NCBI GenBank assembly: GCA_036583965.1
Contig: JAZBQD010000017.1
Span: 29,856,810-29,920,809 of the forward strand
DNA length: 64,000 nucleotides
Origin: Prunella strophiata
Lineage: Eukaryota; Chordata; Aves; Passeriformes; Prunellidae
Direction of reading: 5' to 3'
The notes below the pieces were generated by a model that was not told the origin of the DNA, ran no database searches, and worked only from the letters and a program-made list of their open reading frames with translations. This document shows, in pieces, positions 1 through 17,000 of this stretch. Within the stretch, counting starts at the first letter, position 1, and each line of letters starts with the position of its first letter. Both the position numbers and the translations under genes were made by a program.

Positions 1-852
1 AATGTTTTAGTAAATTCCCTTTTATTATGCAGGTGACGTTGCCTTACTCAGTGAAATGGCGTTAAGAAATTAAGAGCTTTGGTGTCTAAATAGAGAAGTC
101 AAAATCAGTGAAACAGTATAAAGGGGACAACTGCACTTATTTGCAATCTGGTCCTGGAACACAACAATGGAAAAGTGCTGAGAAAGAACAATGTTGGAAC
201 ACAAAGACTCCAGGCGAAACTGCAGCTCTAATTACATCAAGTTCCAGTCAGTCCAACAGTGAATGGAAAGTGCTCTTGTAAAAACTACACTATAAACTGC
301 ACCAAGGAACAGCCAGTTATGAAGCTCTGGGAGATACACAACATGGCCAGAAGTAATTTATGCTCTGTAGGAAGTGGTGCCTGACATTTCTTACTGATAC
401 CCCAGTGCCTGCTGGCCATAAGCTAATTCTGTCAGCTTTCTTAGAAAGAGCTAAGAAGGGCCAAGGGAGATCAGTTGAGGTTGTCTGGACATGGATATTC
501 TGAGAAAAATTCATTAACCTACAGAGAAGAGAGTGAATTAATGCTACAAAGTAAACATTGAAAACTCCTCAATTGTTCAAATATCTTCTTTCTTTTGCAG
601 GTAGTATTAGAGACCTTCTTTCACCACCACATGAAGAAAATTTAAGACTAATTTAATAACTGGCTAGTTATTATTTATATTTAAACTCATGAGATCCTTG
701 TCATCATGCTTTTGTGTTAAACTTTTCATAGACCTCACGATTAACAACTAACCTGTTCTATTTATGAAAATCAGTCTCATTTTGTCAAGATATAAAACCA
801 GACAGGAATAGGCAGCATCCCTGAGAAGAAAAAACAAGCATTCAAAATGTAC
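1..852. other. Left edge: FNTA intron 8, no exon seen
   Basis: I searched the minus strand for codons of the expected FNTA C-terminus (KEYWRYIGRSLQ and neighbours) and found none. A minus-strand AATAAA at 21-26 exists but has no recognisable last exon above it, so I treat it as chance. Nothing else is recognised here. Confidence 0.6.
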
Positions 853-7512
<6,660 letters not shown>

Positions 7513-7570
7513 GGCTCCGCCGCCGCTTCCGGGACCCTGCTGCACCACAGAGGCGGGGGCGGAGCGGCGC

Positions 7571-7802
7571 CGCGGCTCCACAGCGCCGCCCCTGGCGCGG
7601 AGCCGCGGCTCCACAGCGCCGCCCCCTGGCGCGGAGCCGCGGCTCCACAGCGCCGCCCCTGGCGCGGAGCCGCGGGCTCCACAGCGCCGCCCCTGGCGCG
7701 GAGCCGCGGCTCCACAGCGCCGCCCCTGGCGCGGAGCCGCGGCTCCACAGCGCCGCCCCTGGCGCGGAGCCGCGGCTCCACAGCGCCGCCCTGGCGCGGA
7801 GG
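7571..7802. repeat. 33-bp GC-rich minisatellite, seven copies, upstream of FNTA
   Basis: The unit begins CGCGGCTCCACAGCG and ends CCTGGCGCGGAGC. Copies start at about 7571, 7604, 7638, 7671, 7705, 7738 and 7771. Copies 2 and 4 carry one extra base and copy 7 lacks one. Because 33 is divisible by 3, the array opens long spurious reading frames on both strands. Each copy carries a GGGGCGG box on the minus strand, or a one-base variant of it. Confidence 0.95.
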
Positions 7803-8034
7803 GCGCGCGTGGCGCCTCCCGCCCGCCTTCCATCCCTCCGCCGGGAAGCGCCCGCGCGCTGCCTCACGGAGAGCTCAACCCGGGCGGGAGTACAGCGCCT
7901 GGCGCCATGTTAGGTTCAGACGATCGGACAGGGCAAGGCAGACGAATTTGGCCACTGCAAAAAGGTGAAACTGGAGAAGGTTTTGAAAACAGCCGCCTTT
8001 AACGAGTGGGAGAAATTGGAGAAGGCAGCAGACC

Positions 8035-8337
8035 CAGCAGGAGCTGGGGTGTTTAGCCTGGAGAAAAAGAAGCTCGGGGGTGACCTTATCACTCTTCAGC
8101 TACCTGAAAGGAGGCTGTAGCCGCGTGGGAATCGGCCTCTTCTCCCAGGCAGGCAGTGACAGGACACAGTCTCATACTGCACAAGGAGAGGTTCAGGGTG
8201 GACATCAGGAGGAATTCCTTCCCAGAAAAGGTGATTAGACATTGAAATGGACTACCCAGAGTAGACTGGGCCATGGTCTGGCTGTCAGGATGGATGATCT
8301 CAGAGGTCTTTTCCAACCCAAATGATTCTGTGATCCC
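8035..8337 (+). mobile_element. CR1 LINE 3' fragment between the two genes
   Basis: CR1 landmarks are GTGTTTAGCCTGGAGAAAAAG, GGGGTGACCTTATCACTCT, GGAGGCTGTAGCC, GAATTCCTTCCCAGAAAAGG, and a 3' end GTCTTTTCCAACCCAAATGA followed by TTCTGTGAT. The 3' end is close to intact, with a short octamer-type tail, and the 5' side is truncated. Confidence 0.92.
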
Positions 8338-10930
8338 CTGATATGCTGTTGGTCAGCAGGACAAAGTAGCTGAGGACAGTCATTCGAGCAGCTGATGCAG
8401 TGTAGGGGTCTGTAATCCGGGGCACTTTGAGATGCATTAGCCTGGAGAGAAGTAAAGAAAGGCGGAGCATCTGCAGTAGAAAGGGCTGTGCATACACCTG
8501 CATCTATACTGTATTCTCAGGGAGATGGGAAATCATTTCATATTTGGAAATTGTTAAAGTCTTTAATTTTGAGCTGCTGTGTGTTTCATGTGTTTTACAG
8601 TGATTTTATGGAAAGAAGAATGGTGCCACAGTGACAGTGAGGGAGTATAAATGCACAGCTGCAAATTGAGACACAAGATCCAGGACAAGGAAGAATCAGG
8701 TGCACAGGTGGTTCTTGTGTCAACGAGCAGCTTTGTCTCCTTGGGGAAGTCACCTGAACTCTGTGCTTTCCTTGTGTCCTTGCCTTTTCTTCTGCCCTAT
8801 TTTATTCTGAGGACTTCATTTGTTCCTGCCAGGATGTTCATACAGTGACTCTTTGGAGTGCATAATGTGGTTGCTGCTTCTGGGTGCTGCAGTAATATAG
8901 ACTATACTAATGTAATGGAGGATAAAAACCAGGGAAATCTACTGAAAGGCTACTTTGAATAACAGGACTATGAATGCAACAGAAAGGGAATGGGCATATC
9001 TAGAGACAGAGAGGATACCCAGCAGGACCTGGGAGAAAGAACAATGTTCTAAAGTGCAGCATAATAAAAAAGGAGAGGAAGAACAAAGACAGGCATAAAA
9101 GTGCTTTAAAAACAGATCAGAGGAAATGTGTACATATGAATGAGAGAAACCTCAAATGCAGTAAATCCTATTTGTAAGAGACAGAGCAGAAAGAAAAGCT
9201 GCTGTTCCTGACCCATGGAAAGACAAGTTGCATTGCAAGTTTGTTAGATACCAACAGCTTTCCCTGTCTCCTCGTGGATAGGGCACCACAAAACGCAGAT
9301 TTTTAGGAAATCTGGTTTATCAGCCCTGATATTTGAGGAACAATTGTGGGTTTTTTGTAATTTTCATCCATAATTCCTATGTGATGATTTGGCCCTGCCA
9401 TTGCTTACGCTGGTATCATCTTTACCGGCTATTTAACATGGATTGCAGACAAACCAGATCTGCAATAAGAGCTTATTTCCTCAGAGTGGCATAACAGGAC
9501 AAGAAACAAAAGTGAGTCTCTCTGATGCCAGCCACTGGATTGAGCTGGTCCAAGAGCAGTTTGCGTATGGCATGGGATGGACAGCAGATCATGCAGCTAT
9601 CCCTCAGGACTGTCCTCAGGACTCATTTCTGCATTTTCAGTCTGAAACTGTGGGTTATTGTGTCTGTGGACTGCTTCTAAAGGTTTGAGGGACGGTAACA
9701 GAAAAGTCAAATGTGTTGAAGGAAGCTGAAGCATTTTGCAATTAAGTTTTGTCCTTGTGAGAGCAGTTTAGGAATCTGCCAGCTGAGGAAATGTGAATGC
9801 CAGGAATATAACTAAATTTAAAATTATGGACTAGATCGAAACGCAGTGGGATCACAGGAAGTCCTTCCACAAAACATACTAGGTCTCTGATCCATTTCCA
9901 AGCACTCAATTTAATTTACTGAACTGCACACTCATTGTGCCATGCTAACTTCAGTCTTCACAGACTCTAGGTACTCTGAATTAGGCCTGCAAAAGCAGGA
10001 TTCTGCTTTCGCATGAATCTGCTTTGCAAAATAATACTTGGAGATTGTTGCTGCGTCTCTCAGACTAAAAGTGAGTTGAGATCCTTCCTGTTCCAGATCG
10101 AATATCTCTAAACACTTCAAGAGAACATTCAACTTCAAAGATAATATTAAAACCCAGCCTGAAGTCTTCTACTTAAATATATGACTCCAGCAGCTAAAAC
10201 CTTTGGGAGGAAGCAACAAATAGGACAAGAGCTGGGATTAATCACTAAACAAAGACTGGAGTATAAGTAAATCTGTATGTTACAGCATTGTAGTGTCAGT
10301 GGCTAGTTTTCATCTTAGGAGGAGACTGGTAGTTCAGAAAATCTGTCTGGTGCACTATGTGCAATAAGAGGTGGGTGTTGCTCCAAAGGGGCTACTGGCA
10401 AGAATATCTGTAGTGGAAAGGGAACAGAGCCAACCTGGCAAGGGTCATGGACACTGCTGCAGAGGGCTGGATTCAGGTTGCCTGCTGGGTGCCCGTCTGA
10501 TCCTCTCAGGAAGGCTGCTGGCATTACACACCCAGAGTAAGGAGATGAGCTGTGTGCATAACATTTCTACAGTTTTTATCAGTCATGCATTTCAGTTGAG
10601 CCACAGGTGTCCATCCCCTCTGCCTCCTCTGGAATTCTTCCTCCACTCTCTCAGGTAATCAGCCCCTTGCAACCACCCCTGCCTGCTATGTCTGGGTTAG
10701 AAACAGCAGATACCTCACTTTCAAGTGTTTCTGTATAAATATAAGTACCTATGGAGAAGCCTATAGGTATCAGGTATTTCTGCGTTAATACAAATGTGTA
10801 TGTATGCAATATACGAATGACATATGCAAGAATGGGTGGTTCCTAAGTCTGTATCTGGTGGGTAAGTACTGAGCTGACCTTGCAGAACCAGGCTTTTGGA
10901 GTAAACATCTACAAAGAGTAAGAGGTGCAC
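8338..10930. other. Intergenic stretch between FNTA and FUT10
   Basis: Unique sequence with no recognised exon, RNA gene or repeat. The reading frames here (up to 95 codons) have no recognisable product. Confidence 0.6.
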
Positions 10931-11700
10931 AAAGTGTTTCCCAGCTTCAGGAAGCCCCGAGCGGGCAGACCGGACCGTTCCCTGGTGGGTACACAGCCCG
11001 GCAGGGATGCCTCGGCAAGGCTGGCAGCAAGGCAGGGTCCCGGCTGCGGGACGCCTGCCGCAGCCCCGCGCCACAGCGGCCAGGCAGCGCGGGCCGGCTC
11101 TCCCAGCTCCTCGGGGCTTCCCAGCTGCCGTGGCGCATTTCTCTCTCTGACTGCCCGCTGGCCTCATGCAGTCAATGTAAACTCTCCGTCAGGATAGCAC
11201 CAGCGCTGTTGTAAAAAAACCCCACAAAACCGCAAAGCGCGCTGTTATGCAAACAGCTATAGGAATCAGTGTCGGGGCGGATTTATTTTTGGGAATTGGG
11301 TGAGGTCTTGCAGTGAGGGTTTGCAGAAGACCGGTCGGGCGGGGGTGGCAGTGGCGGCGCTCTCACGGCGATGAGTCCCTCCGCGTTCCCCGAGCAGGCC
11401 GCGGGGAGCCCGGGCAGCGCCGACCCCTCCCCGCCCCCGCGGCGGGCGGAGGGAGCCGCGCGTCCGCGCCGCCCCCGCCCCGCCGCGCTCCGAGTGGGTG
11501 CACTGCCTGAAAGTTAAAAAAAAGCAGCAAAACACCCCAAATCCCCTCAGACCCGGCCAGAGGGGGATGGCGGCGGTGAGGCGGGAGCGAGTTTTCTCGG
11601 GGTGAGTACGGCGGCGGGCGCCGGCCGGAGGATGCCCAGCCCACGGCGGGAGCAGGGCCGGGGCTGCGGGATGCACAGAGCCTCGGGAAGGGAAGGGGCA
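10930..11700. promoter_or_regulatory. FUT10: CpG island, probable FUT10 promoter and 5' untranslated exon
   Basis: CpG-rich sequence lies about 2 kb upstream of the FUT10 start codon. A good donor (CTCGG|GGTGAGTACG, exon end near 11601) suggests a noncoding first exon that splices to the exon holding the ATG. Long frames over this block on both strands follow from GC richness. Assignment to FUT10 rests on orientation and proximity; no transcript evidence is available. Confidence 0.6.
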
Positions 11701-13513
11701 GCGTTTCGGGAGCAGGAAAAACCCTGGCTGGGATGGTGAGCCCATGGAATTGCAATGACACAGAAAGGAGAGGCGGTGGGGAGAGCTGGCAGGAAGTTTG
11801 GAAGGATTTGCAGGGAGCTGCTGCTCCCGCAGGGCAGCCTGGGGTGGTTTGTATCCTTCTTCCCTCAAGTCCTCAGGGCCTCCGCTCAGCCTGACAGAGG
11901 TGGGAAAGCATTGCAAGGTCATCCTTGCCTGTGGCGCTGGGACGGGACAGAGCCTTGCCTGGCCCAGTCCAAGTACGCACCGCAGTGCTGGGCAGAAGTA
12001 TTGCATGTTGGGCACCGCAGTTGCAAAAATGAAGCCATGGCTCAGTGATACTCTGTGTTAATAGGTGGAGTATATGCATGCTGTGGTCGGTTCCCCCTCT
12101 AGAACCTGAAAATGTGACAATTACTACTACTGTTTTACCAGGACGGGGGTTAGGGCGGTATTCAGTGGATCATCAGAATCTTGCTTTTTGCCATGCACTG
12201 ACCTGGTAAGATATATAGTGTCAAAAATATGTCCAGCTCCAGGTGTGCCAGCACAGCAGTGGGCAGAACTCATCCCCTTCCCCTCCTCATGCCCCTTTTT
12301 GGCTATACTGCAGGAGGCACAGAAGGTGCAGAGGCTTTATGGAAAATCCTGCCTGATCTGAGAAGCGCTTAACTGGCAGCCATGCACTTTCACACCCACA
12401 CAGACCTTCAAAAGCAGCTGGCCTGTGCAGAGCAGAATTGCACAGCAGGGTTTCATGCCAGCTTTTGCTAAAGAGGCCTTTCTGATGTTAGAGGGAAAGG
12501 GATGAAACTCGTGTGTCAGTGGGAGCAGAAAAAGAATAATTTTTTTCTTCTAGCTGTCAGCACCACCGTGATAGTACTACAGCAGGCAGTAGGTTTGGGA
12601 CCCATCCCTCTTTGTTAGGGTTTTAGAACTCTGATTGGGATTAAAATAGGGGGAAGCTGGCAGGAAAACCAGCATAAATTTCATTGTCATATCTCTGAGT
12701 TTTCACAACACCCACATTTTCAAATTTTACTTCTCTGTGTGGGGTGCTACAGTCCTATCTTTCTATCATTCTTTATTTTAATTTTTCAAGATGTGGCTGG
12801 AATTTTACAACTTCTCCTGTTGGCAGGAGTTGGGATTTTTGTACAGAAACATCCATCATGCAAGAAAACAGTAGGGTTCTCTGAAAGCTAAAAAAAGCAT
12901 TGGGGAAGGGAAAGTTATTTGAAGAGAGGCAGACCAACACAGGTGCAGATTATTCAGAAAGGGGAACTTGTTAAATTTAACTAGGTTTTGGTGTGGACAG
13001 AGTTTGTGTGTGTATTGTATTTTGTGGTTACTTTCTCTATGCATTGGACATAGAGCATATTTCATGAGCATTCTTTATGGTTGTGAAGAGAAGTCCCAGA
13101 AGACTGAAATGCAGTAAGTCCAAGGCCAGGTAGTTGGGTGCCTTTTCCAGGAGCATTTTCAGAGATTGCCCAGGGAAGGAGAATCTTTTCGTTGCTTCCC
13201 TATTTGTGAATCTGCTGAAAAGCAGCACAACTTGACAGCTGAAACTCATGAAAGCAGTGGCCCTCTTCACACTACTGAGCCAGTGCCATCAGCATTCCTT
13301 ACACTGACTACAAGGATGAGAGGATGTCCAGGATGTCTCCAGGGGGAGTAGGTGCCTGGGGCTTTGTGAGCAAGAGTGCTGTCTTGTGCAGGCTGCTTTC
13401 TGGATACCTAGCTGAAGATGTGGCTCTGGCACCTACAGAAGGCTATGGGTGGACATGGACTAACCACTGAGCTTTGAAGGAGCTGTCTGTGTTGATGCTC
13501 TACTCTTTTTCAG
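11701..13513. other. Probable FUT10 5' intron
   Basis: No repeat or exon recognised. It ends with a pyrimidine tract CTACTCTTTTTCAG at 13500-13513, which looks like the acceptor of the exon carrying the FUT10 start codon. Confidence 0.45.
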
Positions 13514-13524
13514 CAGCAGTCACC

Positions 13525-13572
13525 ATGAAGAGCAATAAGGATAAAGTGGGAATGCCCAGCAGCACAGAGTGA
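13525..13572 (+). promoter_or_regulatory. Upstream ORF 1 in FUT10 leader (15 codons plus stop)
   Basis: ATG in a good context (CACCATGA, A at -3) is followed by 15 sense codons in all and TGA. It sits 68 nt before the FUT10 start codon, in the same inferred exon, provided the acceptor at 13513 is used. Confidence 0.5.
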
Positions 13573-13598
13573 AGACTTTGGACAAGCTGACCTTCCTA

Positions 13599-13643
13599 AT
13601 GCCTAGATGTAACTGCTCTGGCAGGCCTGGTAGTGCAGCATGA
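13599..13643 (+). promoter_or_regulatory. Upstream ORF 2, stop overlapping the FUT10 start (ATGA)
   Basis: ATG in a weak context (C at -3) opens a 14-codon frame. Its TGA (13641-13643) overlaps the FUT10 ATG (13640-13642) as ATGA. If this leader is transcribed, the arrangement favours termination-reinitiation or leaky scanning at the main start. Confidence 0.5.
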
Positions 13644-13720
13644 TTAGGATGAGGAGGAAGATACTTTGGGCATCTTGTTTCTGCTTTGCAGCTGCCTTTT
13701 TCCTTGTGCTGACGCTCCAG
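13640..13720 (+). CDS. FUT10: FUT10 coding exon 1 (N-tail and membrane anchor)
   Basis: Twenty-seven codons from MIRMRRKIL to FFLVLTLQ, followed by the donor GTACAG. The frame ends on a codon boundary, as in human, where the same junction follows VTLQ. A second in-frame Met is at codon 4. The ATG has A at -3. Confidence 0.93.
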
Positions 13721-14043
13721 GTACAGGGGCAAAGGGGTGGGGTGTGTATGAGATTGCTGTCAAAGCAGGACATAATTCTGTCAGATGAGAGAGGCGACAG
13801 ATATTTTCCATACTAGTCTGTGCTTCACCAGGAGTTACTTTGTTAGTGGTGTTGGCCTTGTGGTGATAGCTGACTCTGGAAGTGACGTAAGGCAAAGAAT
13901 ACCTTTCTTGTATATGTCCTTAGCTCCTGCAGGAGTTTCTCAGCAATGTTGCAACATACCATGCCACATTGTGTTGCCTCTATCCAGCATTGCCTGCTCT
14001 TTTCATGTGTTTCAACTTATTAGGCTGGGGGACAAGAAAACCT

Positions 14044-14088
<45 letters not shown>

Positions 14089-17000
14089 AAATTAAAAAAA
14101 AAATCTGAACCTTCCATAGCAAACCTAATTTTCAGAAGAAACCTTGCTACTGAAGGGCTGTTTTCCGCCCTATGCATTTTCCAGGGAGAAAGCAGAAGTT
14201 GTGTTGTTAAGTCACACATGATGTGGCCATATCTCAGTACAGAAATGTATTTCCTCTCTTCTCCTTACAATTTCAAAATAAAGCTTTTGCTGTTCTGATA
14301 TAAGATGACCTGATGTCTGCAGTCAGTGAAATGCATCCAATTTGACTGACAGAAACTTAACATACTGACTTAGTGCTTGATACGTTAATTCTGGTTTGCA
14401 GGCAGATGTCCTGGCTAATGATAGTGACACGTTGTGATATGTGTGTTTATTTCCCTGAAGGTTATCACCGAACTGGGCAATTCAGAGAATAAGGTGTCAG
14501 TAATCTCCAGTTTACACAGCAGCCCATTAAAGCCTGGGGAGAGACATGCTTTTCAGTTTAAGAAGCAGGAACTTCACAGCAGCTTCAAGACAGATGTAAA
14601 TCGCTATCCTGTCCTGCTCTGGTGGTCTCCCCTGACTGGAGAGACAGGAAGATTCAGTCAGTGTGGAGATGATGTTTGCTTCTTTACTATAAACAAGACC
14701 TACCAGCACAATCAGATGACAAGAGCATTTCTGTTCTATGGTAAGAATCTATTTGTTTTCAAAGAAGTAGCTTTTCCTCCTGCTTAGTTCTTTCCCCACA
14801 GAGATTAAATATTCTAGGTGGCAGTGACTAACTTAGAATAGGAAATTTATGCAGATCATTGGGTTAAACTTTGCCTGGTGCTGAATACCATTACTCAGAG
14901 TGCTCTGTAAAAGTACTCTGAAAAGTGACCATGCACATCTGTGGTATGACTGATGCCTTGTCTCATGCAGCTTTCCAGTCACATATACTCCCTGTTCATG
15001 GAAGAAAAGACAATTTCGTGTCATTGCCAAGGCTTTTAAAGACAGTCTGAGATCAAGCCAACTTTTTCCAGTCTTATGGCTTGTCACCCCTAGCAGAGGT
15101 TCTGCAAGGCCTTTGTTGCCCTTGTGCAGGTCTTTTGTCTAAAAATAATGCACTCTCTGGTAACAGTGCAACTCCCCTGCCTCGTGTGCCAAGAAATTGC
15201 TAGCAGACACTAAATGGAATGTAGTGAAAGGAGTGTATTGATTCCATACAGGGAGCAGCAGCTAGTGCAGCCTTCTGAGCTCTGGCTCTGCCAGAGACTT
15301 CCCATTACATACACTGTAACATGAGTCTACAGAGCATGAGGGATGCATCATTTAAAAGTAGACCTTACTTCATCAACTTTGTTCTTTTTTCCCACACAGT
15401 TGTTTTTGAAAGTAAATCTGAATTTTAAGTGGAAAAATAAGTTCAAATGCTTTTCTCTGACTGGTATGTCCAGATATTTTCTCTGTAAATAAAATAAATC
15501 AGGATATTGAATTACATTTGCTCAATCTGAATACAGGTGAACTGGAAATGTAGGAAAGAAGGGCCTTAAGCTTTGTTGTTAGCAGTGAAACAAAAACTTC
15601 TCATCACTGATCTTTTTAGATCTCCAAGTAGGTCAGCTTTGTCAGATAATATGGTGGTTAAGCATGAAAGCAAAGGAATAACAGCGAAGGAATGAGAAGC
15701 TGACCCAATTAAAGACAAAGAAAGCTAGATTGCATCACAGGAAAGCTGTAAAGTTGGGTAATTTTGGTCTCTGCTAGTAGTTTCATTTGTCTTTTTCAGT
15801 ATTAGAAGGATTGTTACTCTTCATTTTTAGCAGGCTTCTGGACATAGTTTACTCTTACATTTTTAAAAGACAATTTATACTGGGTGTAAGACTCTCCCTG
15901 TAGCTTTTTTTCCCTTTCTTTTTATAGTGATGCTGGCTATGAACTTTGTAAAGACAAGTGTCAAAATATGCAAAATTGTTACTTATTTTTAAACCACAGT
16001 AAATTATCTCACAATGCCAAAACAGAGAGTTTTTCTCTCGTTCTCTCTTTCTCTCCCTTTCTCCCCCATGCCATGATGTAGTGAGCTGTAAGTCTGCAAA
16101 AAGGTATATTTTTCTTTTACAGATTTCCCTCTAAAGAAAAACTTGCTGAGTGAAAACTTGAATATCTGAATTTCCATGCTAAGGCTGGATCAGCACAGTT
16201 TCACCTTCCAAAGAAAATGCAATAATTTCCCCAGTTCTTGGTCAGTAAGCTAAGTCAAGAGAAGAATGATCCAAAGATTAAGAAAAGTACTGTGCAAAAA
16301 TACAGGGTGTAGATGTTTCCCAGCACAACTGCTTTGTTAGGAACACCAATTTTTCTGCAGCTTGTCCCAACTCACTCTTCTGGCCTGGGGAGCCAAGGGA
16401 GTGTAGGTGATAACTTCGTCAAGTGTCACCATCTTTTGTTTTGAAATTAAATGTGGCATCCCCTTGCTGGACTTTATCTCTGCTTTTGGGAGAGATTCCC
16501 AACTCCACCTTTTCAGTTTTACATAATTCATAGAATGTAGTATTTAGCATGAGCTGCCCATGTGACTGAGTGAGTGTGAGCTGGATCTGTCCGGCCCTCA
16601 GGGGTGTTGTTCCCAAGAGAGAAGGATGCCCAGCTGTTCTGTACTGGAGCACTGAGTCCTTGGAGTATGACTTCTGAATGGAAGATGTCTTCTAAAATGC
16701 ATAACTTCTCCTAGCAGCAAATATATTTCTCTTCTGCATATCTAAGATTTCCAGATTAATAGTTAGGAGGTGAAATTGCTCATAATTGTAGTCTTGTGGT
16801 GCTTTTTTCTATTCCATCATATGCTTCCTTATTTCCTTCATCTCATGGGGTAGGGGGCATGCTGATGTTATCTTCCCTTTAATCCTTTTTGCCTTCTTGC
16901 TGGACTGAGATTGATTAGGTGTTGTATTAAATTCAGTCGTTCTGATGTGCTCTGATCTGTACTGTGTCCAGTTTTGGGCCCCTTAATTCAAGAAAGACAT

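Noticed and set aside
21..26. Minus-strand AATAAA as the FNTA polyadenylation signal
   Set aside because: No last coding exon (LCEIL...YWRYIGRSLQ) can be found between it and exon 8, so it is probably chance or intronic.
11266..12015. 249-codon minus-strand frame and overlapping frames in the CpG island
   Set aside because: Compositional artefact of GC-rich DNA; Pro/Arg/Ala-rich peptide with no domain.
16337..16652. Overlapping minus-strand frames that looked like a possible exon
   Set aside because: No recognisable protein family and no consistent splice-site pair; left unassigned within FUT10 intron 2.
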